Assembly (NCBI GenBank): GCA_963799045.1
Contig: CAWCVN010000001.1
Span: 682,001-746,000 of the forward strand
Source: DASRSS01 sp963799045
Lineage (GTDB): Bacteria; Actinomycetota; Actinomycetes; Mycobacteriales; Jatrophihabitantaceae
Direction of reading: 5' to 3'
DNA length: 64,000 nucleotides
The stretch's first letter is position 1. Each line of letters starts with the position of its first letter. The notes beneath the pieces were generated by a model that searched no databases, had not been told where the DNA came from, and was given only the letters and a program-made list of their open reading frames with translations. Of the stretch, positions 9,866-18,136 are shown in pieces. The translations under genes and the position numbers were made by a program.

Positions 9866-10528
9866 ATGACCGTGCCCGCAGCGCAGGAAGACGGTGCCGC
9901 GCGCCGCCGACTCGGTGCGGCGCTGCGCGAGCTGCTCGACATCGCGGTCCGCGCCGATGCCTCCGAAGCGTTGTTCGGCGAGGCCGCCGACCTGGTGGAG
10001 GCCCTCACGCGGCGGCTGGCCGCCGTGGACGCGGTGCCCGAGGTGCCGACCGAGCTCAGCGCGATCCGCCGGGACATGAGCCTCGTCGGGGGCAAGGCGC
10101 ACCCGGTCGGCCCCCAGATCGAGTTCGCCGCCACCGATCACGGCTCGGTCGGGACGACGACGCTGGGCCCGGTCTTCGAGGGCGGGCCGGGCCTGGTGCA
10201 CGGGGGAGTGTTGGCGCTGCTGCTCGACCACGCGATGGGGCATGCGGCCGTCACCGCGAACTACGCGGCGATGACGACCGAGCTGCGGCTGCGCTTCCGC
10301 AAGCCGACGCCGCTCGGCGCGACGTTGCGCGTGGCCGCGCGCCTCGATCGCAAGACCGGCCGGATGCTGCACCTCACCGGCGAGATCAGCGTCGACGGCG
10401 CGACCACGGTCACGGCGGAGGGCGTGTTCCTCACGCTGACTGGCGCGAACGTTGCCAGCATCTGGGGGACGAAGGGCGCAACACCGCCGGGATCAGCGGT
10501 GACGCCGGCGCCCGGCGAGGGCGCGTAG
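9866..10528 (+). CDS. PaaI-like hotdog thioesterase
   Basis: A 220-residue protein whose C-terminal two-thirds is a single hotdog domain: GLVHGGVLALLLDHAMG (H112-G-G, D121) is the PaaI/YbgC-type active-site helix, followed by TTELRLRFRKPTP. It probably hydrolyses an acyl-CoA, for example to release CoA trapped in steroid catabolites. The first 70 residues are a helical extension. The start ATG has GGAGGAG 5 bases upstream. It is divergent from kstD, each with its own KstR operator, so it should be steroid-induced. Its last 36 bp overlap, antisense, the 3' end of the protein kinase gene. Confidence 0.8.
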   Translation: MTVPAAQEDGAARRRLGAALRELLDIAVRADASEALFGEAADLVEALTRRLAAVDAVPEVPTELSAIRRDMSLVGGKAHPVGPQIEFAATDHGSVGTTTLGPVFEGGPGLVHGGVLALLLDHAMGHAAVTANYAAMTTELRLRFRKPTPLGATLRVAARLDRKTGRMLHLTGEISVDGATTVTAEGVFLTLTGANVASIWGTKGATPPGSAVTPAPGEGA

Positions 10529-11584
10529 CCGGCCGCGCAGCGCCGGCCACCTCCACCACGAGGCGCGGGCCGCCGGCACCGGAGGCAGGGGCTCCGGCGC
10601 CGGCGGCGGTCCCGCGGCCTGGCGCGCCGGCACCTGTGCCCGGCCGGCCTGGCGAGTGAGCCGCACGGCGTGTCGCAGCGGTCCGGGCGTCCGCACCGGG
10701 TCCGCCGGCTCCCGGATGAGGCTGGCCGTGCGCCCCCAGTTGCTGCGCGACTCGATCCGCGCCAGCTCCTCGGCGAACCAGGCCGAGCCCGGGGGGCGCT
10801 GCGCCGGGTCCTTCGCCAGCGCCCACAGCACCAGATCGGAAAGCGCGTAGGGGACGTCGTGCCGCTCGATGGGGCGGGGCGGGTCGCGCAGGATCCGCAG
10901 GATCGTCTCGGCGGTGCTCTCACCGGAGTAGGCGACCATCGGCGGAGCACCGGTCAGCATCTGGTACAGCGTCGAAGCCAGGCCGTAGACGTCGGTCGCC
11001 TCGGAAGCCTCCTGCGCCAGCAACAGCTCCGGCGCCGCATGGGGCCCGGGGAACTCGAACAGTTCGGCGGTAGCCGGAACCGAGGTGCGCAGCCGGGCCA
11101 CCCCGAAGTCGGCGAGGGCCGGCTCGCCGTACTCGGTGATCAGGATGTTCTCCGGGCGCACGTCTCGGTGCAGCACGTCGCCGCGGTGCGCGGTCTCCAG
11201 CGCGCCGCACAGCTTCACTGCCATCGCCACCGCCTCGGCGACCGGAAGCGAGCCCTCCCGCGTCAGCCGTTGCGCCAGCGACTCGCGGCACAGTTCGAGG
11301 ACCAACACCGGCCGGCCGTCGGACAGCGGGAACGAGCGGTACATCGTGACGATGTTGGGGTGGGTGCTGAGCACGGCCAGGACGGCCGACTCGCGAGCGA
11401 ATGCCTCGAGTTCACGCGGCGTCGCCCCGTCGACGTTGAGCACCTTGAGCGCGACGGTGCGACCGGTCTGCTGCTCGACGGCGCTGTGCACCGTCGAGTG
11501 CGCGCCTTCGGCGAGCGCGACGACGTCGGCGTACCCGCCGAGCATCTCGTCGGACAGCCGGCCCGTTTCGACGCTGGGTGTCAC
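10493..11584 (-). CDS. soluble Ser/Thr protein kinase
   Basis: A 363-residue Hanks-type kinase. It has ALKVL with K47, E65 in helix C, HRD at 139-141, N146, DFG at 159-161 and APE, so it is probably active. Two deviations: the glycine loop is EGAHSTVH, with few glycines, and the usual HRDxK lysine is R143. There is no transmembrane segment or sensor domain; after residue 290 the tail is Pro/Arg-rich. It lies between the steroid operons but has its own 148-bp upstream region, so whether it is part of the regulon is open. Confidence 0.88.
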   Translation of the reverse strand: MTPSVETGRLSDEMLGGYADVVALAEGAHSTVHSAVEQQTGRTVALKVLNVDGATPRELEAFARESAVLAVLSTHPNIVTMYRSFPLSDGRPVLVLELCRESLAQRLTREGSLPVAEAVAMAVKLCGALETAHRGDVLHRDVRPENILITEYGEPALADFGVARLRTSVPATAELFEFPGPHAAPELLLAQEASEATDVYGLASTLYQMLTGAPPMVAYSGESTAETILRILRDPPRPIERHDVPYALSDLVLWALAKDPAQRPPGSAWFAEELARIESRSNWGRTASLIREPADPVRTPGPLRHAVRLTRQAGRAQVPARQAAGPPPAPEPLPPVPAARASWWRWPALRGRLRALAGRRRHR

Positions 11585-11732
11585 GAAACCTCCAGTCGAA
11601 CCGGGGCTAACAATAATCCAACATCACCGATTTGGCCACAGAGGCCATGCTTGCGGCACACAGGGTCTCACGTAACGAAATGACCTTGGTCCGCGACGCG
11701 CGAGCACCGGGTGCGTTTCCCGGCACCGCCCC

Positions 11733-12779
11733 TCACGAATAGCGAATCTTCACCGCGTCGCTGACCGGCACCGACTGGCACGCGAGCACGAACCCCTCGT
11801 CCAGATCGTCCTGCTCGAGGATCTCGTTGTGCAGCATGCGGATCTCACCCTCGTCGACGATGCACGCGCACGCGCTGCACGCCCCCTGCCGGCAGGAGAA
11901 CGGCGCTTTGAGGCCCTTGTCCAGAAGGAAGTCCAGCAATCTGGTCTGTGCCGGCCACTCGAAGGTGTGCGTCTCGCCGTCGAGTTCGACCTGAAGTGAG
12001 GCGGTGCGGCCGTCGCCGTCGGCCACCGGCGCCGGCACCACGGCCTCGAACGGATTGTCGGCAAGCGATTGGAATCGTTCGACGTGGATGCGGGCGGGCG
12101 GGACGCCGAGCTCGCGCAGCGAGTGCGAGACCGACTCCATGAACGGGCTGGGGCCGCACACGAACGAGGTGTACGAGGTGAACGGCGCGGCGAAGGCCTT
12201 CAGCTGTGCCCGGGTCGGCAGTCCCTGCAAGGACTCCAGCCAGTGGATGACGTGCAGCCGCTCCGGATACCGCTCGGCCAGCGCGCGCAGCTCGGCGGCG
12301 AAGATCACCGCGTTCTCGTGCTGGTTTGCGTAGACGAGCACGACACGGCCGCCGCCCGCGGCCAGGGCGGATTTCAGGATCGACATGACGGGGGTGATCC
12401 CGCTGCCGCCGGCGAACAGCAACAGGTCCTCGTCGAGTGACTTCGGGGTGAACACACCGGCCGGAACGAGCGAGTCGACCAGCTGTCCCGGCTCGAGAAC
12501 GTCGTTGATCCAGTTCGAACCGATGCCGTCGTGCACTCGTTTGACCGCGACCTTCAGCAGGCCGTGGTCGACGTGCGGCGAGCTGCACAGCGAATAACAG
12601 CGGGCCACCGTGCCCTGCTCGCTCGGCAGTTGCAGGGTGAGGAACTGCCCGGGCTTGTAGGTGAACTCTGCCTCCGCGCCCTCGGGCAGGTCGAAGACGA
12701 TCGAGCACGCGTCTTCGGTCTCGCGCACGATCTCGCGCACCCGCAGCGCGTACCGCAACGGTGCGGCGGGCTCAGTCAC
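11733..12779 (-). CDS. kshB: 3-ketosteroid 9alpha-monooxygenase reductase
   Basis: A 348-residue electron-transfer partner of KshA. The order is a FAD-binding domain (RCYSLCSSP), an NAD-binding domain (FAGGSGITP, VCGPSPFM) and a C-terminal plant-type [2Fe-2S] ferredoxin with C296-x4-C301-x2-C304 and C334. This layout is that of KshB/HmpA-type reductases, moving electrons from NADH to the Rieske oxygenase. The start overlaps the preceding CxxC gene by 8 bp, so the three genes kshA - CxxC - kshB are translationally linked. In M. tuberculosis kshB is divergent from hsaA; here kshA intervenes. Confidence 0.93.
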   Translation of the reverse strand: MTEPAAPLRYALRVREIVRETEDACSIVFDLPEGAEAEFTYKPGQFLTLQLPSEQGTVARCYSLCSSPHVDHGLLKVAVKRVHDGIGSNWINDVLEPGQLVDSLVPAGVFTPKSLDEDLLLFAGGSGITPVMSILKSALAAGGGRVVLVYANQHENAVIFAAELRALAERYPERLHVIHWLESLQGLPTRAQLKAFAAPFTSYTSFVCGPSPFMESVSHSLRELGVPPARIHVERFQSLADNPFEAVVPAPVADGDGRTASLQVELDGETHTFEWPAQTRLLDFLLDKGLKAPFSCRQGACSACACIVDEGEIRMLHNEILEQDDLDEGFVLACQSVPVSDAVKIRYS

Positions 12780-13104
12780 CGGGGACCACCACGTCCCCGG
12801 CGGCGACGGCGTCCTCTATCGTCGCCTTCAGTCGCGGGCAGCCCAGGTACTGCGCGCTGCGCTTGCCGCCGCGGACCGCCTCGGCGAACTCGGGGCAGCT
12901 GGTCACCGGGTCCGTTCGCCACTGCACGCTGGTGTGCTTGTCGCTGTTCTTCTTCACCAGCACCTCGGTACCGCAGTGCTGGCAAGCGATCGGCACCATG
13001 CCGACCTCGACGTAGAGCCGCTTGTCCGCGGCCGTCTCCCGTTCGCGTGCGGACGGCGAGGCCGCCGGTGCGGCCCACCACCGCGCTGGCGCGTCGGTGG
13101 CCAC
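12772..13104 (-). CDS. small CxxC zinc-ribbon-like protein between kshA and kshB
   Basis: A 110-residue protein with no enzyme motif. It has C-x2-C in the segment VPIACQHCGTEVLV and two more cysteines (TSCPEF and YLGCPRL), enough for one zinc or iron site. The N-terminal 30 residues are Ala/Arg-rich and probably disordered. It starts with GTG two bases after the kshA stop and ends inside kshB, so it is made together with the 9alpha-hydroxylase. It may correspond to the conserved hypothetical next to kshA in mycobacteria (Rv3527), from memory. A role in Rieske centre assembly or folding is only a guess. Confidence 0.72.
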   Translation of the reverse strand: MATDAPARWWAAPAASPSARERETAADKRLYVEVGMVPIACQHCGTEVLVKKNSDKHTSVQWRTDPVTSCPEFAEAVRGGKRSAQYLGCPRLKATIEDAVAAGDVVVPGD

Positions 13105-13106
13105 GG

Positions 13107-14294
13107 TTATCGCGCTCCGGCCTCGACGTTTTCCCCGGCCACCGTGGCGGACCCTCTTCGCTCCAGGTTGCCGGCGACCTCGTGCTCCCAGGCCTGCACC
13201 GCGTGCGTGGTGTCCACCTCGAACTCGAAACGGGCCGTCATGTCCTCGGTGACCTCGGCGACGTCGACGTAGAACTGTTCGTACCAGCGCCGGAGCTGGT
13301 AGACCGGGCCGTCCTCCTCGCACAGCAGCGGGTTCTCGATCCGGCTCTTGTTCTGCCAGATCGCAACGTCCTGTTCGAAGCCGACCTTGAAGCTCTTCGC
13401 GAACTTCCCGGCGATCTTGTTGGCCATCTCGGTGTCGACGCCGGGCATCTTCTTGACCATCACGCCGTACTGCAGCACGAACGAGTTCGTGTCGATGGGG
13501 TAGTGGCAATTGACCAGGACCGACTCGACCGTGGCGCCCTTGAAGTCGTTCCACAGCCAGTTGATCATGTAGGACGGCCCGAAGTAGGACGCCTCGGACT
13601 TGAGCGTGTTCTCCTCGCCGGCGTACTGCCCCGCCCCGCCGCTGCCCATGTCCGGGCGGCCCCGCGAGGACATGTACTGCGTGGCGACGTGGCCCTCGAA
13701 GATGTTCTTGAAGTAGGTGGGGAACGCGTAGTGGATGTAGAAGAAGTGGGCCATGTCCGAGACGTTGTCGATGATCTCGCGACAGTTGGAGCCCTCGATG
13801 ACCATCGTCGTCCAGACCCAGTCGCTCCAGTCCTGCGAGCCGACGCCGTCGATGGTCGGGATCTCCACCTCGGGCGGGGGAGGGTTGTTCTCCGGGTCGT
13901 TCCAGACGAACAGCTGCCCGTTCTTCTCCATCGTGGTCCACGAGCGGGTGCGCGCCCGTAGCGGCACTCGCTTGGCGTACGGGATGCCGGCACACCGCCC
14001 GTTGCTGCCCCAGCGCCAGTCATGGAACGGGCAGGCGATGTTGCCGTCCTTGATCTCGCCCTGCGACAGGTCGCCACCGAGGTGCCGGCAGTAACCGTCC
14101 AGCACGGCCAGCTTGTCCTCGCCGTCGAGGAAGACCACCAGCTTGGTGCCGAACGCGTGGACCGCGTGGGGCTTGCCGTCGCGGAACTGCTCGCTCAGCC
14201 CGAGGCAGTGCCAGCCCCGCGCGTAGCGCTCCGGGAGGACACCCACGTCGATGTGGCGGACCTCGTCGCTGCTCGCCGGGCTTGCCTGCGTCAT
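13107..14294 (-). CDS. kshA: 3-ketosteroid 9alpha-monooxygenase oxygenase subunit
   Basis: A 395-residue Rieske non-heme iron oxygenase that hydroxylates C9 of androstadienedione-type steroids, which with KstD opens ring B. The Rieske ligands are C69-x-H71 and C88-x2-H91; the mononuclear iron site lies in DNVSDMAHFFYIH (H183, H188). Length and sequence match KshA. The start ATG at 14294 has GGGAG upstream. It is first in an operon with the CxxC protein and kshB, and a KstR-like site lies 55 bp upstream. Confidence 0.94.
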   Translation of the reverse strand: MTQASPASSDEVRHIDVGVLPERYARGWHCLGLSEQFRDGKPHAVHAFGTKLVVFLDGEDKLAVLDGYCRHLGGDLSQGEIKDGNIACPFHDWRWGSNGRCAGIPYAKRVPLRARTRSWTTMEKNGQLFVWNDPENNPPPPEVEIPTIDGVGSQDWSDWVWTTMVIEGSNCREIIDNVSDMAHFFYIHYAFPTYFKNIFEGHVATQYMSSRGRPDMGSGGAGQYAGEENTLKSEASYFGPSYMINWLWNDFKGATVESVLVNCHYPIDTNSFVLQYGVMVKKMPGVDTEMANKIAGKFAKSFKVGFEQDVAIWQNKSRIENPLLCEEDGPVYQLRRWYEQFYVDVAEVTEDMTARFEFEVDTTHAVQAWEHEVAGNLERRGSATVAGENVEAGAR

Positions 14295-14348
14295 ATCCGT
14301 CTCCCTCGCCAGTCGTTCGTCGCGGCGAAGCACTGCCGTCCGCAATAC

Positions 14349-14362
14349 GAGAACACGTTATA
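14349..14362 (-). promoter_or_regulatory. KstR-like operator upstream of kshA
   Basis: Read on the minus strand, TATAACGTGTTCTC matches seven of the eight fixed positions of TnnAACnnGTTnnA. Its TATAAC start could itself be the -10 of the kshA promoter. Confidence 0.55.
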
Positions 14363-14450
14363 GAAATGGTCGCGCATGTGCCAGCGTCGCGCAAGGATGC
14401 CGTCAACTCCGGCGGGGCTCGCGACGGCCCCGCGCCTCCTGGACACCGAT

Positions 14451-14464
14451 GAGAACGTGTTCTA
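14451..14464 (+). promoter_or_regulatory. KstR-like operator upstream of hsaA
   Basis: GAGAACGTGTTCTA matches seven of eight fixed positions of the KstR consensus and ends 57 bp before hsaA. With the site at 14349 it gives each arm of the divergent kshA/hsaA region its own operator. Confidence 0.55.
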
Positions 14465-14521
14465 GTCTGAGGCCGCGCGGAGCGTACTCTCCCGCGCGAG
14501 GAACGAGAGGCGGGACATTCG

Positions 14522-15709
14522 ATGACTGTATCCCCAGTGCGTACGGCCGACGAGGTGCTCGACGCGGTTCGGGATCTGCTGCCGGCGCTGCGGGAGCGGG
14601 CGCAGGAGGCCGAGGACCTGCGCCGCGTTCCGGAGGCCAGCGTCAAGTCCCTGCAGGAGACCGGATTCTTCCGGTTGCTGCAGCCGGCCCGCTTCGGCGG
14701 CGTCGAGGCCTCACCGGTCGAGTTCTACCGAGGCGTGCGCGAGATCGCCAGCGCCTGCGGCTCCACCGGCTGGGTCTCGTCGGTGCTCGGTGTGCACCCC
14801 TGGCAGCTAGCCCTCTACGACGACCGCGCGCAGCAGGAGGTCTGGGGCGAGGACTCGAGCACCCTCGTGTCCTCGTCCTACGCGCCGATGGGCCGGGCCA
14901 AGGCGGTCGACGGCGGGGGCTTCACCTTCAGCGGCCGGTGGAGCTTCTCGTCCGGCTGTGATCACGCGCAGTGGGTACTGCTCGGCGGCCTCGTGCTCGG
15001 GGAGGACGGCTCGCCGGTCGACTTCCGCACCTTCCTGCTACCCCGGGCCGACTACGAGATCGTCGATGTCTGGGACACCATCGGCCTGCGCGGCACCGGC
15101 AGCAACGACATCGTCCTGGAGGACGTGTTCGTCCCCGAGCACCGCACGCTCAGCTTCATGGACACCGGACGCTGCTTCGGGCCCGGCCAGGAGCAGAACA
15201 CCGCGCCGCTGTACAAGCTGCCGTTCGCGATGGTCTTCTCGAACTCCATCGCCGTGCCGGTGCTGGGCATGGCCACCGGCGCCTACAACGCCTACCTGGA
15301 GTGGACCCGCGACCGCGTCCGCGCCTCCACCGGCGGCAAGGCCAAGGACGACTCGTTCAACCAGCTGCGCATCGCCGAGGCCGCGGCGAGCATCGACTCC
15401 GCCGTGATGTCGATCGAGCGAAACATCGACGAGGCGCTCGAGCTGGTGACGGCGGGCGAGAAGATCCCGATGGCGCTGCGGGTTCGGGCCCGGCGCGACC
15501 AGGTCAACGCGACCGGAGCTGGTATCTACGCCATCGACAGGATGTTCGAGAGCGCGGGCGGGCGGGCGCTGAAGTCCGGCACTCCGATCCAGCGGTTCTG
15601 GCGCGACGCGCACGCCGGCCGCGTGCATGCGATCAACGACCCGGAGAAGGTGCAGGTCATGTACGGGCAGTTCGAACTGGGCCTGAAGGTCCAGGACGCA
15701 TGGCTCTAG
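14522..15709 (+). CDS. hsaA: 3-HSA hydroxylase oxygenase component
   Basis: A 395-residue flavin-dependent monooxygenase with an acyl-CoA dehydrogenase fold. It hydroxylates 3-HSA to the catechol 3,4-DHSA using reduced flavin from HsaB. Recognised by length, the conserved GCDHAQWVLLGG and IGLRGTGSNDIVLEDVFVP segments, and its place at the head of an A-D-C-B operon identical in order to M. tuberculosis Rv3570c-Rv3567c. The ATG follows GAGAGGCGGGA. It is divergent from kshA across 227 bp holding two KstR-like sites. The frame is intact. Confidence 0.94.
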   Translation: MTVSPVRTADEVLDAVRDLLPALRERAQEAEDLRRVPEASVKSLQETGFFRLLQPARFGGVEASPVEFYRGVREIASACGSTGWVSSVLGVHPWQLALYDDRAQQEVWGEDSSTLVSSSYAPMGRAKAVDGGGFTFSGRWSFSSGCDHAQWVLLGGLVLGEDGSPVDFRTFLLPRADYEIVDVWDTIGLRGTGSNDIVLEDVFVPEHRTLSFMDTGRCFGPGQEQNTAPLYKLPFAMVFSNSIAVPVLGMATGAYNAYLEWTRDRVRASTGGKAKDDSFNQLRIAEAAASIDSAVMSIERNIDEALELVTAGEKIPMALRVRARRDQVNATGAGIYAIDRMFESAGGRALKSGTPIQRFWRDAHAGRVHAINDPEKVQVMYGQFELGLKVQDAWL

Positions 15710-15732
15710 CCCCCGAAGGAGTACGAGACCGG

Positions 15733-16602
15733 ATGACCGCAGCACCCACCGCGGAGGCGACCAGCCGGTTCGCCGACCTGCCGTCCGGGCTGCGGCTGCA
15801 CTACCACGAGGCGGGCGAGACGTCGCTGCCGACGGTCGTGCTGTTGCACGGCGGCGGGCCGGGCGCCTCGGCGTGGTCGAACTTCGGTGCCACCCTCGCC
15901 GCACTGTCCGACCGGTTCCACGTGCTCGCGGTCGACCAGCCGTGCTTCGGCAGGTCGAGCAAGCCGGATTCGCTCGACCGCCAGTTCTTCACCTACAGCG
16001 CCGACGCTCTCGCCGAGCTGTTCGACCAGCTGGGTATCGGCAAGGCCCACCTCGTGGGCAACTCGCTCGGCGGCGGGACCGCAGTGCGGTTCGCGCTCGA
16101 CCACGGGGACCGCGCCGGCCGGCTCGTGCTGATGGCACCCGGGGGCCTCGGCCTGAACATCCTGTCCGCGGACCCGACCGAGGGCATCAAGAAGCTCTAC
16201 GCATTCGCCGCCCCGCCGGGCCCCAGCAAGGCCAAGCTCGCGGAGTTCTTGCGCACGCTCGTGTTCGACCAGTCGATGATCACCGACGAGTTGGTCGACG
16301 AACGGTTCGCCTATGCCGCCGATCCGGAGACGCTTCGGGCGATGGCGGCCATGGGGGCGTCGTTCACCGACCCTGCCGCGTTCGAGGAGTCGATGCTCTG
16401 GCGCGAGGCCTACCGGCTGCGGCAGCGGGTGCTGCTGGTGTGGGGTCGCGAGGACCGGGTGAACCCGCTCGACGGCGCGTTCGCCGCGCTCAAGCTGATC
16501 CCGCGCGCGGAGCTGCACGTGTTCGGCCGGTGTGGGCACTGGGCGATGCTGGAGAAGTTCGAGGAGTTCAACCGGCTCACTGCCGAGTTCCTTCTCGGCT
16601 GA
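15733..16602 (+). CDS. hsaD: 4,9-DSHA hydrolase (meta-cleavage product hydrolase)
   Basis: A 289-residue alpha/beta hydrolase that cuts the C-C bond of the meta-cleavage product 4,9-DSHA, releasing the C/D-ring propionate HIP and a C5 dienoate. The oxyanion motif LLHGGGPG is at 37-44, the nucleophile S111 in GNSLGG, acid D241 in WGREDRVNP and H269 in RCGHW. The gene starts 23 bp after hsaA and precedes hsaC. Confidence 0.94.
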   Translation: MTAAPTAEATSRFADLPSGLRLHYHEAGETSLPTVVLLHGGGPGASAWSNFGATLAALSDRFHVLAVDQPCFGRSSKPDSLDRQFFTYSADALAELFDQLGIGKAHLVGNSLGGGTAVRFALDHGDRAGRLVLMAPGGLGLNILSADPTEGIKKLYAFAAPPGPSKAKLAEFLRTLVFDQSMITDELVDERFAYAADPETLRAMAAMGASFTDPAAFEESMLWREAYRLRQRVLLVWGREDRVNPLDGAFAALKLIPRAELHVFGRCGHWAMLEKFEEFNRLTAEFLLG

Positions 16603-16630
16603 CTCGCGAAGCAGAGAGGACGATGGCGAG

Positions 16631-17536
16631 ATGACGATCCGATCGCTGGGATACCTGCGCATCGAGGCGACCGACGTCGGCGCCTGGCGCGACTACGGCC
16701 TCAAGGTGCTCGGCATGGTCGAGGGCCAGGGGGACACCGCCGGCGCGCTGTACCTGCGCATGGACGACTTCCCGGCCCGTCTCGTGATCGTTCCGGGCGA
16801 GCGCGACGGACTCACCGCCACCGGCTGGGAGTGCGCCAACTCCGCCGACCTGCACGACGTGCGCGACCGGCTCGACGCCGCGGGCGTGCCGTACAAGGAG
16901 GGCACCGCCGAGGAGTTGGCCGAGCGCCGGGTCGTCGAGATGATCACCTTCGAAGACCCGTCCGGCAACCTGCAAGAGGTCTTCCACGGCGTCGCGCTGC
17001 AGCATCGCCGGGTCGTCAGCCCGTACGGTCATCGCTTCGTCACCGGCGAGCAGGGGCTCGGACACGTCGTGCTGTCATGCAAGGACGATGAGGCCTCGTT
17101 GCGGTTCTACCGCGACGTGCTCGGATTCCGGCTGCGCGACTCCATGCGCCTGCCCCCACAGGCGGTGGGCCGCCCCGCCGACGCGCCGCCGGCGTGGCTG
17201 CGCTTTTTCGGGTGCAACCCGCGCCACCACAGCCTGGCGTTCCTGCCGATGCCGACGCCGTCGGGCATCGTGCACCTCATGATCGAGGTCGAGGGCGCCG
17301 ACGACGTCGGCCTGTGCCTGGACCGCGCGCTGCGCCGCAAGGTACCGATGTCCGCAACGCTGGGCCGGCACGTCAACGACCTGATGCTGTCGTTCTACAT
17401 GAAGACGCCGGGTGGCTTCGACGTCGAGTTCGGCTGCGAAGGCCGGCAGGTCGAGGACCAGTCGTGGATCGCACGCGAGAGCACCGCGGTCAGCCTGTGG
17501 GGTCATGACTTCTCACTCGGCGCCCGCTACCAGTGA
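16631..17536 (+). CDS. hsaC: 3,4-DHSA extradiol dioxygenase
   Basis: A 301-residue two-domain type I extradiol dioxygenase that opens ring A of the catechol 3,4-DHSA. Iron ligands are H145 (GLGHVVLS), H199 (RHHSLAF) and E265 (FDVEFG), all in the second vicinal-oxygen-chelate domain as expected. It starts with ATG 28 bp after hsaD. Confidence 0.95.
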   Translation: MTIRSLGYLRIEATDVGAWRDYGLKVLGMVEGQGDTAGALYLRMDDFPARLVIVPGERDGLTATGWECANSADLHDVRDRLDAAGVPYKEGTAEELAERRVVEMITFEDPSGNLQEVFHGVALQHRRVVSPYGHRFVTGEQGLGHVVLSCKDDEASLRFYRDVLGFRLRDSMRLPPQAVGRPADAPPAWLRFFGCNPRHHSLAFLPMPTPSGIVHLMIEVEGADDVGLCLDRALRRKVPMSATLGRHVNDLMLSFYMKTPGGFDVEFGCEGRQVEDQSWIARESTAVSLWGHDFSLGARYQ

Positions 17537-17552
17537 GCTGCGCGGCCAGCCG

Positions 17553-18113
17553 ATGAGCGCGCAGATCGACCCCGGGCACTTCCGCCGGACCCTCGGCCAC
17601 TTCTGCACGGGTGTCACGGTCGTGGCCGCCCTCGGTGGCGACGACGAACCCGTCGGCTTCGCCTGCCAGTCGTTCGCGGCCCTGTCGCTGGACCCGCCAC
17701 TCGTGCTGTTCTGCCCCGGCAAGTCCTCGCGGACCTGGCCGCTGATCGAGGCGTCGGGCAGCTTCAGCGTGAACGTGCTCGCGCACGACCAGCGCGACGT
17801 GAGTATGGTCTTCGGCCGCGCGGGGTCGGACAAGTTCGCTGCCGTCGGCTGGTCACCGGCCCCCAGCGGCGCACCGGTGCTCGACGGCGTGCTGACCTGG
17901 CTGGACTGTTCGGTCGAGACCGTACTCGACGGCGGCGACCACTGGATCGTCGTCGGGCGGGTCCACGCGCTCGGCGAGCACCCTGCCGACAACAGCGAGG
18001 CGCGCCCGCTGCTGTTCTACCGTGGCGCCTACACCGTCACCGAGCCGGCCGAGCCGACACCCGGGATCCTGGACAACCTCATCACCTGGTCGCGCGCCGA
18101 CGACTGGTTCTAG
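17553..18113 (+). CDS. hsaB: flavin reductase for HsaA
   Basis: A 186-residue flavin:NADH reductase of the HpaC/flavin-reductase-like family. It supplies reduced flavin to HsaA. Typical segments are GVTVVAAL, GFACQSFAALSLDPPLVLFCPGKSS and SGSFSVNVL. It starts 16 bp after hsaC and ends the hsaADCB operon. The tail after residue 160 is short and polar. Confidence 0.93.
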   Translation: MSAQIDPGHFRRTLGHFCTGVTVVAALGGDDEPVGFACQSFAALSLDPPLVLFCPGKSSRTWPLIEASGSFSVNVLAHDQRDVSMVFGRAGSDKFAAVGWSPAPSGAPVLDGVLTWLDCSVETVLDGGDHWIVVGRVHALGEHPADNSEARPLLFYRGAYTVTEPAEPTPGILDNLITWSRADDWF

Positions 18114-18136
18114 AAGCCCGCTCCGGTGCCGGCGCG

